From contig DJIP01000216.1 of the NCBI GenBank assembly GCA_002433675.1, positions 1 through 22,386 on the forward strand: DNA of 22,386 nt, given 5' to 3'. Of the stretch, positions 15,414 through 22,386 are shown piece by piece. Positions within the stretch are counted from its first letter, which is position 1. Each line of letters opens with the position of its first letter. The notes under the pieces are model-generated. The model had not been told where the DNA came from, ran no database searches, and worked only from the letters and a program-made list of their open reading frames with translations. The stretch comes from Halomonas halophila. Lineage in GTDB: Bacteria > Pseudomonadota > Gammaproteobacteria > Pseudomonadales > Halomonadaceae. Position numbers and translations under genes: made by a program.

Positions 15414-16046
15414 CTAGTCCGGTTGGCGCACGACCCGCAGATAGGGTGTCTTGGCATCCCAGCCGTCGGGGAAGTGTTGTCTGGCGTCGTCATCCGTGAG
15501 CGATGGCAAGATGATGACATCGTCACCGGTTTGCCAGTCGACGGGCGTTGCAACCTTGTGCTTGTCGGTTAGCTGAAGCGAGTCGATGACCCGCAGGATT
15601 TCGTCGACGTTGCGCCCGGTGCTGGGCGGATAGGTCAAGGTCAGGCGAATTTTCTTGTCGGAATCGATAATGAAGACGGTACGCACCGTCACCTTGGGGT
15701 CGGCTTTCGGGTGGATCATTCCATACAGCGTCGCCACCACCTGGTCTTCGTCCGCCAGTAGGGGATAGTTCAGGGCCGCGCCCTGGGTCTGCTCGATATC
15801 CTTCGCCCAGTCGTGGTGAGAAGCGAGGGGGTCGACCGATACTCCCACCAGCTTGACGCCACGCGCGGCGAACTCGTCCTTTCGCCTGGCAAACGCGCCA
15901 AGTTCCGTGGTACAGACTGGCGTATAATCGGCGGGGTGCGAGAACAGTACGGCCCAGTCCTTGCCCAGCCACTGATGAAAGCCAAGCGTGCCTTCGGTGG
16001 ATTCGATCGTGAAATCGGGAGCTATCTCCCCTAGCTGTAGGGTCAT
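15414..16046 (-). CDS. 1-Cys (Prx6-type) peroxiredoxin
   Basis: A 210-residue cytosolic peroxidase that reduces hydrogen peroxide and organic peroxides. The catalytic segment HPADYTPVCTTELGAF carries the peroxidatic Cys in the PxxxTxxC pattern; the long C-terminal extension (PPSTGRNVDEILRVIDSLQL...TPVDWQTGDDVIILPS) is typical of the Prx6 class, which lacks a resolving Cys and needs an outside thiol donor. ATG at 16046 is chosen: AAGGA lies about 8 nt upstream, and the GTG at 16085 would fall at the predicted transcription start. It is the first gene behind the MerR-type promoter at 16091-16121, linking peroxide defence to metal stress, as Cu(I) chemistry would demand. Confidence 0.94.
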   Translation of the reverse strand: MTLQLGEIAPDFTIESTEGTLGFHQWLGKDWAVLFSHPADYTPVCTTELGAFARRKDEFAARGVKLVGVSVDPLASHHDWAKDIEQTQGAALNYPLLADEDQVVATLYGMIHPKADPKVTVRTVFIIDSDKKIRLTLTYPPSTGRNVDEILRVIDSLQLTDKHKVATPVDWQTGDDVIILPSLTDDDARQHFPDGWDAKTPYLRVVRQPD

Positions 16047-16090
16047 CTCACTATCCTTATCTATGGTAAGTGTCGGATGATGCACTACGC

Positions 16091-16121
16091 ACGATAACCT
16101 TTAAGTCAACTTTAAGGTCAA
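16091..16121 (-). promoter_or_regulatory. CueR/MerR-type promoter of the prx-copA-ccm operon
   Basis: Read on the minus strand: -35 TTGACC (16121-16116), a 19-bp spacer, -10 TATCGT (16096-16091). The dyad CCTTAAAG-TTGA-CTTAAAGG (16098-16117) is centred in the spacer. The -35, dyad placement and spacer length match the promoter at 3528-3558, and the arms differ at only a few bases, so one regulator probably recognises both. It lies about 45 nt before the peroxiredoxin ATG and could serve all genes down to 4109. The remaining divergent gap, 16122-16297, shows no promoter I would call. Confidence 0.82.
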
Positions 16122-16297
16122 GGGCTTTCGAGGAAAGGAGTCTATTCTTTTACGTTATATCAAAAGGCATTAACTCATGGATGACTTTGAGGTAGGCGCA
16201 ACCCTTAGAATTCTCTGCCTAACCATGTCCGAAGTAGGCGGCCGGCCCCAGGCTGCTTCGCGCCCAGCACCTTGCCCCCCCCAGGAAGCGTAACGCC

Positions 16298-17020
16298 TTG
16301 GAATCTCTCTCTTCTATCGGTCTGATTGGCGCCTTCGCCGGCGGGTTGGTTTCCTTCTTCTCGCCCTGCACCTTGCCGCTGTTGCCGGCCTACCTGTCGG
16401 TGGTCACGGGCGGGAGTGCCGGCAAGGCCGATAGACGCCTGGAGGCATTGATCCTCAGTGCCTTCTTCGTCTTCGGCTTCAGCGTCGTGTTCATCCTGTT
16501 GGGACTCGGCGCCAGTGGTATCGGCCAGCTGATGCGGGGGTATCGCCAGGAATTCAACTGGGTCGCCGGCTCGGCGGTGATCGTGCTGGGCCTGTTCATG
16601 ACCGGTGTGTTCCGGTTGCCGCTGTTCCAGCGCACCCTTCAGTTCACACCGAACGTCCAGGGTGGCTCCCCGCTGTCGGCGACGGTGTTCGGGATCTCCT
16701 TCGCCATCGGCTGGACGCCCTGTATCGGCCCCATCCTGGGCGCCATCCTGATGGCCACCTCCAGCGCCGCCAGTGCCCAGGCCGGCATGCTCTATCTCAG
16801 CGCCTACTCGGCGGGCCTGGCGCTGCCTTTTCTCGCCAGCACCCTGCTGATCAATCGATTCGCCCTGCATCGGCAAAGTCTGGGTAGGTGGAGCGCCTAT
16901 GCTCGCCCAGTCGCCGGCACGATCGTTATCCTGATGGGCATCGCCATCGTCTCGGGCACCATGACGCGGCTTTCCAGCATCATGGTCGACTGGTTTCCCT
17001 CGCTGGCGACACTGGGATAG
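16298..17020 (+). CDS. ccdA: CcdA-family membrane thiol-electron carrier (copy 2)
   Basis: A 240-residue relative of the CcdA at 195-938, with the same two redox motifs (FFSPCTLPLLPAYLSV and GWTPCIGPILGAIL) and about six helices. It should pass electrons from cytosolic thioredoxin to periplasmic thiol proteins. The start is a TTG at 16298; an in-frame TAA lies three codons upstream (16286-16288), so no earlier start exists, and AGGAAG about 10 nt upstream is acceptable. It heads the plus-strand gene set with the broken ATPase 100 nt downstream. No thioredoxin partner is encoded next to it, so its client is probably one of the CcmG, DsbG or TlpA-type proteins of the minus-strand operons. Confidence 0.92.
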   Translation: MESLSSIGLIGAFAGGLVSFFSPCTLPLLPAYLSVVTGGSAGKADRRLEALILSAFFVFGFSVVFILLGLGASGIGQLMRGYRQEFNWVAGSAVIVLGLFMTGVFRLPLFQRTLQFTPNVQGGSPLSATVFGISFAIGWTPCIGPILGAILMATSSAASAQAGMLYLSAYSAGLALPFLASTLLINRFALHRQSLGRWSAYARPVAGTIVILMGIAIVSGTMTRLSSIMVDWFPSLATLG

Positions 17021-17120
17021 TCGGGTCGGCGGCGGTGGCAAGGTGTAACCTGTTCATATCAGCGAGGAGAAACGCCACCGACCACGCAACAGAAACCTTT
17101 TGTACAATGGAGGGTTCTTC

Positions 17121-19520
17121 ATGGAAAAAGACCCCGTTTGTGGCATGAGCGTCGATCCCGCCTCGACGGAGAGCGTCGAGCATCGCGGTGAGCGTTACTA
17201 TTTCTGTAGCAAGCAGTGCGCCGAGCACTTTCGCGAGGATCCAGGCGCCGTGCTTGCCGCCACCTCGGCGGCTGCGTCGAAGCCCAGTGGCAAGGCCAAT
17301 TATTTCTGCCCCATGTGTTCTGGCGTAGAGAGCGAGGAGCCGGGGGAGTGTCCCAAGTGCGGCATGGCGCTGGAACCCGTCAAGCCGCAACCGTCGTCGA
17401 GGGTCCAGTATACCTGCCCCATGCATCCGGAGGTGCGGCAGGATGAGCCCGGCGACTGCCCCAAGTGTGGCATGGCACTCGAGCTCACCCGCGTTTCCGG
17501 AGAGGAACGCAGCTTCGAGTTTCTCGAGATGTTCCGACGCTTCTGGGTGGGCGGCCTGCTGACGCTGCCGGTGTTGTTCGTCGCCATGGGCAGCGTGCTG
17601 CCCGGTATCGGCCCTTGGGTGGATGAGGTGCTGCCCGCCGGCAGTGGTCACTGGATCGAACTGATCTTTGCCACGCCCGTGGTGCTATGGGCCGGATGGC
17701 CATTCTTCCTGCGTGGCTGGAAGTCCCTCGTCACACGCAACCTCAGCATGTTCACGCTGATCGCCCTCGGTGTGGGGGCGGCCTATGGCTACAGTGTCGT
17801 CGCCACGCTCGCCCCTGGGATATTCCCGGCCACTTTCCGTGACGCCGATGGCTCGGTCGGCGTGTATTTCGAGGCGGCGGCGGTGATCGTCGTGCTGATC
17901 CTGCTCGGTCAAGTGATCGAGGCCCGCGCCCGCGAGAAGACCGGCAGTGCGCTGCGCGCGATCCTCGATCTCGCGCCGCCGACCGCACGACGCATCGATG
18001 CCGAGGGCAATGACGAGGAGGTCTCGCTCGACGAGCTGTGTACCGGTGACCGTCTACGGGTACGCCCCGGTGACAAGGTGCCGGTCGATGGCGAGGTGCT
18101 CGAAGGCCACAGCACGCTGGACGAGTCGATGGTGACCGGGGAGTCCCTTCCCGTCGAGAAGCGCGAGGGCGACACGGTCATCGGCGGCACCGTGAGTGGT
18201 CAGGGCAGCTTCGTCATGCGCGCCGACAAGGTCGGCGAGGACACGGTGCTTTCGCAGATCGCGGAAATGGTGGCCGAAGCGCAGCGTTCGCAGCCGCCCG
18301 TTCAGCGGCTTGCCGATGTGGTCGCCGGCTATTTCGTCCCCGCGGTGGTTATCGTGGCGATCCTGGCATTTATTGCCTGAGGGATCTGGGGGCCACCGCC
18401 GGCGATGGCCTACGCGGTGATCGCCGCGGTATCGGTGCTGATCATCGCGTGTCCCTGTGCGCTCGGCTTGGCGACGCCGATGTCGATCCAGGTTGGGGTC
18501 GGTCGCGGGGCCCGGGCGGGCGTGTTGATCAAGAATGCCGAGGCACTGGAACGTTTCGAGAAAGTCGACACCCTGGTCGTCGACAAGACCGGCACCCTCA
18601 CAGAGGGTAAACCCCGGGTCGTATCCCTCAAGCCCGTTTCCGGCAGTGATGAAGCGCAGTTGCTGCAACTTGCCGGCAGCCTCGAGCGAGGCAGCGAACA
18701 TCCGTTGGCCGAGGCCATTGTCAGTGCTGCGCAAGAGCATCATGTCGAGCTGAGCGATGCCAGCGATTTCGAGGCGGTGACCGGCATGGGGGTCACCGGT
18801 CGGGTCGAAGGACGCGAGCTTGCGCTTGGCAATGCCCGGCTGCTCGAAACACGTGGTGTGGAGGCGCGGGAATGGACGCAGCGTGCCGAGACGCTGCAAG
18901 CCGAAGGGCAAACCGTGATGTTCCTGGTGGCCGATGATCAGGTCATGGGACTCATCGGTGTCGCGGACCCGATCAAGGAAACCACCGCACAGGCGATCCG
19001 GACGCTCAAAGAGGATGGCCTGCGCCTGGTTATGCTCACCGGCGACAACCGTACCACCGCCGAAGCCGTGGCGCGCCAACTTGGTATCGACTAAATTGAA
19101 GCGGACGTACTGCCGGAAGATAAAGGGCGTATCGTGCGCGAGCATCGCGAGGCCGGGCGCGTGGTCGCCATGGCCGGCGACGGCGTCAATGACGCCCCCG
19201 CCCTGGCCGAGGCTGACCTCGGTATCGCCATGGGCACGGGGACCGATGTCGCCATCCAGAGCGCGGGGGTGACTCTGGTGAGAGGGGATCTCTCCGGCAT
19301 TGTTCGCTCCCGGCATCTCAGTCGCCGGGTGATGCGCAATATCCGCCAGAACCTGTTTTTCGCCTTCGTCTACAACAGCCTGGGGGTGCCTCTGGCCGCC
19401 GGGGCGCTGTTTCCGTTCACCGGCTGGCTGCTCAGTCCCATCTACGCCGCCGCCGCGATGAGCCTGAGCTCGGTCTCGGTCATCGCCAACGCACTGCGGC
19501 TACGCGCCGCCAAGCTATGA
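17121..19520 (+). pseudogene. Copper-type P1B ATPase broken by two in-frame stops
   Basis: The whole 800-codon reading frame of a heavy-metal ATPase is present with no frameshift, but it is interrupted by TGA at 18378-18380 (codon 420) and TAA at 19092-19094 (codon 658). Domains: a YHS-type domain (DPVCGM, FCSKQC), two zinc-ribbon-like heavy-metal-binding modules (FCPMCSG...[10 protein letters not shown] and TCPMHPE...[10 protein letters not shown]), the actuator [11 protein letters not shown] (C444, C446), DKTGT (D488), [12 protein letters not shown] and MSLSS. TGA sits where relatives have Trp (FIA-stop-GIWGPPP); TAA follows GID. No fragment between stops keeps CPC, DKTGT and GDGVND together, so it is probably inactive. 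ATG at 17121 has GGAGG 7 nt upstream. CopA at 12347 may supply the function. Confidence 0.9.
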
Positions 19521-19558
19521 GCCGGGGCCGCCGACAACCATAGAGGAGGGGGAGCATC

Positions 19559-21211
19559 ATGGCTTATGTCGACCTGCAGCGACGTAGCGTATTGCGCCGC
19601 ATCGGCGGTGTGGCGGCGTTGTCGACCCTGGTGGGGGCCGGGGTATGGACCGGGAGATATCGCCCCGCTCTGCGGGCGGCGTCCGCGTCAACGGCCATGG
19701 AGGGGCCCTTCGACGTCGACCTGCGTGTGCGAGCCCGTCCCGACAAGGTGGCTATCCTGCCCGGTGCGCCGAGCGACGTCTGGCGCTACACGGCCGAGCG
19801 AATCGTCGGGCCTGAAGATACCCTGACGCCCGTGGGTGAGAGTTATACGGGGCCATTGATTCGCCTGCGTCGTGGTCAGCGCTTGCGGGTACGCATCGAC
19901 AACGATCTCCCCGAAGACACCACCGTGCATTGGCATGGTCTGCACGTACCACCGGACGTGGATGGTCAACCGCGCCTGCCGATCGCGCCAGCGAGGAGCA
20001 TGGCGGTCGCCTTCGATGTCGTGGATCGTGCCGGTCTGTACTGGTACCACCCCCATCCTCACGGCCCCGATGGTGGCCGGGTTGGCTTTCAGAGTTACGC
20101 CGGCCTTGCCGGTCCACTGATCATCAACGACGACGCCGAGCGTGCCTTGGAGCTCCCCGACGGAGAGCGGGAACTGGTCCTCATCCTGCAGGATCGCACC
20201 TTTAGCAATGGCAATGAGCTTCAGTACATCGACGATGGTGGCATGGGGGCGATGATGACCCGCATGCAGGGCTTTCGCGGGGAGCGGGTACTGGTGAACG
20301 GCCACCCGGACGCGCGACGCGAGGTGTCCACGCAGCCATATCGATTGCGCCTGCTCAACGGCTCCAACTCGCGCATCTACAAGCTGGCCTGGAGCGATGG
20401 CCGGGCGGTGACCGTCATCGGCACCGACGGTGGCCTGCTCGCCAAGCCCGAGCGGCGCCGCTCGGTCACACTGGCGCCGGCCCAACGGATCGATCTGTGG
20501 GTCGATTTTGGCGACACCGAGCCGGGAGAGTCCGTACAGCTGGTGAGCGAGGAGTACCAACTCGGCATGATGGGCGAGCGAATGGGCGACATGATGGACC
20601 GGGGCATGATGGGCGATCGAATGGGCGGCATGATGGATCGAGGGATGATGGGTGATCGAATGGGCGAGATGATGGATCGAGGCATGATGCGCGACATGAT
20701 GGGAAGCGAGCGGCTCTCGCTAGTTACCTTCGCCGTCGTCGCACGGGCGAACGATGCGGAAACCCTGCCGGAACGCTTGGCTCAAGACCTGCCGGCCTCC
20801 CCGGTTCAGGCCGATACGCCAGTACGCCGCTTCGAGCTGGGCATGCGCATGATGCAGGGGTTCACGATCAACGGCCGGCAGATGGAGGGCGCGACGGTGG
20901 CAGATGACGAGATCGTCCGGCTGGCGCAGACGGAGATCTGGGAGTTCGTCAACAACACCATGATGCCGCACCCCATGCACGTTCATGGACTGCAATTCCT
21001 GGTTCAGGAGCGGATATCGGCGGGCGGCAAGACGGACCTGCACGATGGGATCATCGACGCGGGATTGCATGACACGGTGCTGGTGTTCCCGGAGGAACGG
21101 GTGCGCATCGCTCTGACCTTCAAGGACTTCGAGGGGTTCTACATGTACCACTGCCACACCATGGAGCATGAGGATGCCGGTATGATGCGCTACTTCAAGG
21201 TGGTGGCATAA
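19559..21211 (+). CDS. Tat-exported multicopper oxidase (CueO/CopA-like)
   Basis: A 550-residue periplasmic copper oxidase, probably oxidising Cu(I) to Cu(II). A twin-arginine signal (QRRSVLRRIGGVAALS) starts it. All copper ligands are present: H124/H126 (HWHG), H164/H166/H168 (YHPHPHG), H471/H474/H476 (HPMHVHG) and the type 1 site H531-C532-H533 with H537 and axial M542 (HCHTMEHEDAGMM). Between the second and third cupredoxin domains there is a Met-rich insert (residues 338-382) built from three 13-residue repeats, similar in idea to the CueO methionine-rich helix that binds substrate Cu(I). GAGGAGGGGG precedes the ATG. It lies 38 nt after the broken ATPase. Confidence 0.94.
   Translation: MAYVDLQRRSVLRRIGGVAALSTLVGAGVWTGRYRPALRAASASTAMEGPFDVDLRVRARPDKVAILPGAPSDVWRYTAERIVGPEDTLTPVGESYTGPLIRLRRGQRLRVRIDNDLPEDTTVHWHGLHVPPDVDGQPRLPIAPARSMAVAFDVVDRAGLYWYHPHPHGPDGGRVGFQSYAGLAGPLIINDDAERALELPDGERELVLILQDRTFSNGNELQYIDDGGMGAMMTRMQGFRGERVLVNGHPDARREVSTQPYRLRLLNGSNSRIYKLAWSDGRAVTVIGTDGGLLAKPERRRSVTLAPAQRIDLWVDFGDTEPGESVQLVSEEYQLGMMGERMGDMMDRGMMGDRMGGMMDRGMMGDRMGEMMDRGMMRDMMGSERLSLVTFAVVARANDAETLPERLAQDLPASPVQADTPVRRFELGMRMMQGFTINGRQMEGATVADDEIVRLAQTEIWEFVNNTMMPHPMHVHGLQFLVQERISAGGKTDLHDGIIDAGLHDTVLVFPEERVRIALTFKDFEGFYMYHCHTMEHEDAGMMRYFKVVA
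20570..20686 (+). repeat. Three 39-bp tandem repeats encoding a Met-rich segment
   Basis: Three consecutive 39-bp units inside the multicopper oxidase gene encode MGERMGDMMDRGM, MGDRMGGMMDRGM and MGDRMGEMMDRGM, followed by a shortened fourth unit (MRDMMG). Unit number is likely to vary among strains through replication slippage, changing the number of Met ligands without shifting the frame. Confidence 0.9.
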
Positions 21212-21266
21212 CGAACCGGTCTGGTTTCGATCACACCGTATTTCGATCACCTGGCAACCACACGGG

Positions 21267-21899
21267 ATGACGATACAGATGTCCTTCTACGAGAATCGTG
21301 TTCTGCCGCATTTCCTCCACCTGGCGTGTGGCAACACGGTGGTCGATCGTCAGCGGGCGGCCGTGGTGCCGCAAGCCCGGGGCCGTGTTCTGGAGGTGGG
21401 TATGGGGTCCGGGCTCAATATTCCCCACTACGATCCGGACCGGGTCGAGCTGGTCTGGGGGCTCGAGCCTTCCGAAGGCATGCGACGCAAGGCCCGCCAC
21501 AACGTCGCCAGCGCACAGTTCGAGGTGCGCTGGCTGGACCTGCCGGGCGAGGAGGTCCCTCTCGACGACAACAGTGTCGATACCGTAGTGCTCACCTACA
21601 CCCTGTGCACGATTCCGGACTGGCACCGGGCGTTGGAGCAGATGCGTCGCGTGCTCAAGCCGGGTGGCCAACTGCTGTTCTGCGAACACGGCACGGCGCC
21701 CGACGAAGCCGTACGCCAGTGGCAGCGCCGTATCAATCCCCTGTGGCGCAGAGTGGCGGGGGGCTGCCATCTCAACCGCGACATACCCGAGCTTATCGGG
21801 CACGCAGGCTTCGGTATCCAGCGGATGGAGACGGGCTATCTTTCGAAGGTCCCGAGGTTCGCTGGCTTCAATTTCTGGGGGGCTGCTGTTCCCCGCTGA
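21267..21899 (+). CDS. Class I SAM-dependent methyltransferase
   Basis: A 210-residue protein with a Rossmann-type methyltransferase core: motif I VLEVGMGSGLNI, an acidic residue after the second strand (WGLEPSEGM), DNSVDTVVLTYTLCTI for motif IV, and a post-motif VLKPGGQLLFCEHG. The overall pattern resembles UbiE/METTL7-like small-molecule methyltransferases. The substrate cannot be told. It follows the multicopper oxidase by 55 nt and is probably co-transcribed. The start is uncertain: ATG at 21267 is listed, ATG at 21279 (MSFYENRVLP) is an alternative, and neither has a strong ribosome site. The stop is almost at the edge of the transposase fragment. Confidence 0.88.
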   Translation: MTIQMSFYENRVLPHFLHLACGNTVVDRQRAAVVPQARGRVLEVGMGSGLNIPHYDPDRVELVWGLEPSEGMRRKARHNVASAQFEVRWLDLPGEEVPLDDNSVDTVVLTYTLCTIPDWHRALEQMRRVLKPGGQLLFCEHGTAPDEAVRQWQRRINPLWRRVAGGCHLNRDIPELIGHAGFGIQRMETGYLSKVPRFAGFNFWGAAVPR

Positions 21900-22295
21900 T
21901 CAAGCTCGCGTGTAATGAGGCGATTCCCCGAACAACTGGCCATCCACTTCGATGGCGGTGCCATCCACGAACACTGGCACATAGCTCAGGGTCTTGACCT
22001 GATAGTCCAGGATCGGCGGCGCCAAGTGCCTTGCCCAGCAGCGAGCGATGCTCTGGAGCGCGTCGAGGTGGACCGTCCCCATGCGTACCAGGTATTTGCC
22101 GAGGCGGCCTCTCGCCGGCACGGTCTCGATGCCCAGCAGCTTCGCCGTGACCGGATCCTGACGAAAGGCGTCCAGATCGGACGCGCGCCATTGCCCGTGG
22201 CGAGGGAGGCCACCAGGCTCCAGAGTGTCTTCGCAACACTGGCGTCGTGCTTGAGGTGACTTTGCTAGGTGAACTGGCTCAGCAGGCCACTGAAT
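21900..22295 (-). pseudogene. Decayed IS1380-type transposase fragment
   Basis: On the minus strand two frames together give an internal piece of an IS1380-family transposase: from about 22295, FSGLLSQFT-stop-QSHLKHDASVAK followed by TLWSLVASLATGNGA, then after a frameshift near 22181-22187 SDLDAFRQDPVTAKLLGIE, RLGKYLVRMGTVHLDALQSI and VFVDGTAIEVDGQLF. The last block is highly typical of the family. Homology stops near 21940, and only a few unrelated codons run on to the TGA at 21900. Lesions are an in-frame TAG near 22265, the frameshift, and loss of both ends. It marks an old insertion and rearrangement point bordering the plus-strand copper genes. Confidence 0.75.
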
Positions 22296-22314
22296 AGCTA
22301 TTAATAGACATTAT

Positions 22315-22386
22315 TTAACCCTTGAGCGCCAGAATGCGCCTGGCACCGTTAAGCACGACGAGCCCCGCGATGGTGCCGATAATCAG
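22315..22386 (-). CDS. C-terminal end of an unknown small membrane protein (cut by edge)
   Basis: A minus-strand frame enters from the window edge and ends at TAA (22315-22317) after 23 codons: LIIGTIAGLVVLNGARRILA followed by LKG. It is a hydrophobic helix followed by a short basic end, which looks like the tail of a membrane protein. With so little sequence the family is unknown, and the frame could be fortuitous. Confidence 0.4.
   Translation of the reverse strand: MIIGTIAGLVVLNGARRILALKG

Noticed and set aside
16161..16288. Short plus-strand frame of about 38 codons before the second ccdA
   Set aside because: Starts within the divergent promoter gap, has no good ribosome site and no recognisable sequence; likely fortuitous.
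16205..17041. Minus-strand open frame of 278 codons opposite the second ccdA
   Set aside because: Gln/Arg/Gly-rich antisense translation with no hydrophobic core; the sense frame is an obvious CcdA.
17033..17080. Inverted repeat CGGTGGC / GCCACCG between ccdA copy 2 and the ATPase
   Set aside because: Seven-base arms with a 34-nt loop and no U-run or known operator pattern; too weak to call.
18378..18380. TGA read as Trp or selenocysteine in the ATPase
   Set aside because: Relatives have Trp here so selenocysteine is unlikely, the other genes use TGA as a normal stop, and a second stop (TAA) occurs downstream in the same frame.
18054..19316. Minus-strand open frame of 420 codons opposite the broken ATPase
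   Set aside because: It has low-complexity His/Gly/Arg-rich content with no recognisable domain; the sense frame carries all ATPase motifs.

Overview
The window is a GC-rich stretch from a proteobacterium, most likely a gammaproteobacterium. A System I cytochrome c maturation set (CcmF, G, H, I), DsbG, CueO/CopA-type multicopper oxidase and MerR-type regulators all fit that; a marine or halophilic host such as a Halomonas relative is only a guess. No rRNA, tRNA, CRISPR array or intact insertion sequence is visible. The content reads as an accessory copper-resistance island fused to an unusually large set of envelope thiol-redox and cytochrome c maturation genes.

Layout. (1) Positions 1-3427, minus strand: an operon encoding a Met-rich exported peptide, a SCO-like protein, a CopG/DUF411 protein, a TlpA-like thioredoxin, a small membrane protein with four evenly spaced cysteines, a CcdA membrane electron carrier, and a further exported protein cut by the window edge. 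Its promoter (3528-3558) has the 19-bp spacer and central dyad typical of MerR-family activation. (2) 3684-4112, plus strand: a divergent MerR-family regulator. (3) 4109-16046, minus strand: twelve genes read in one direction with short gaps or 4-10 bp overlaps: 1-Cys peroxiredoxin, a second MerR-type regulator, CopA, a 44-residue membrane peptide, DsbG, a VTT-domain protein, CcmF, CcmG, CcmH, CcmI, Lgt, a free DsbD alpha domain and a DsbD_2/TauE-SafE-like membrane protein. (That is twelve known-type genes plus the micro-gene.) The promoter in front of the peroxiredoxin (16091-16121) has nearly the same sequence as the one in region 1. (4) 16298-21899, plus strand: a second CcdA, a P-type copper ATPase broken by two in-frame stop codons, a Tat-exported multicopper oxidase with a Met-rich tandem repeat, and a SAM-dependent methyltransferase. 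(5) 21900-22386: a decayed IS1380-type transposase fragment and the tail of another minus-strand gene.

How the genes may work together (inference). Cytosolic Cu(I) would be exported by CopA and oxidised by the multicopper oxidase; CopG, the Met-rich peptide and the SCO-like protein would handle copper in the periplasm. The CcdA/DsbD-type membrane carriers, DsbG, TlpA and CcmG would keep periplasmic thiols in the right redox state, and CcmFGHI would support haem ligation to cytochromes c. Placing CcmFGHI behind the same kind of copper-type MerR promoter as CopG suggests a copper-inducible spare for a copper-sensitive step of cytochrome c assembly. That link is the most interesting idea in the window and remains unproven.
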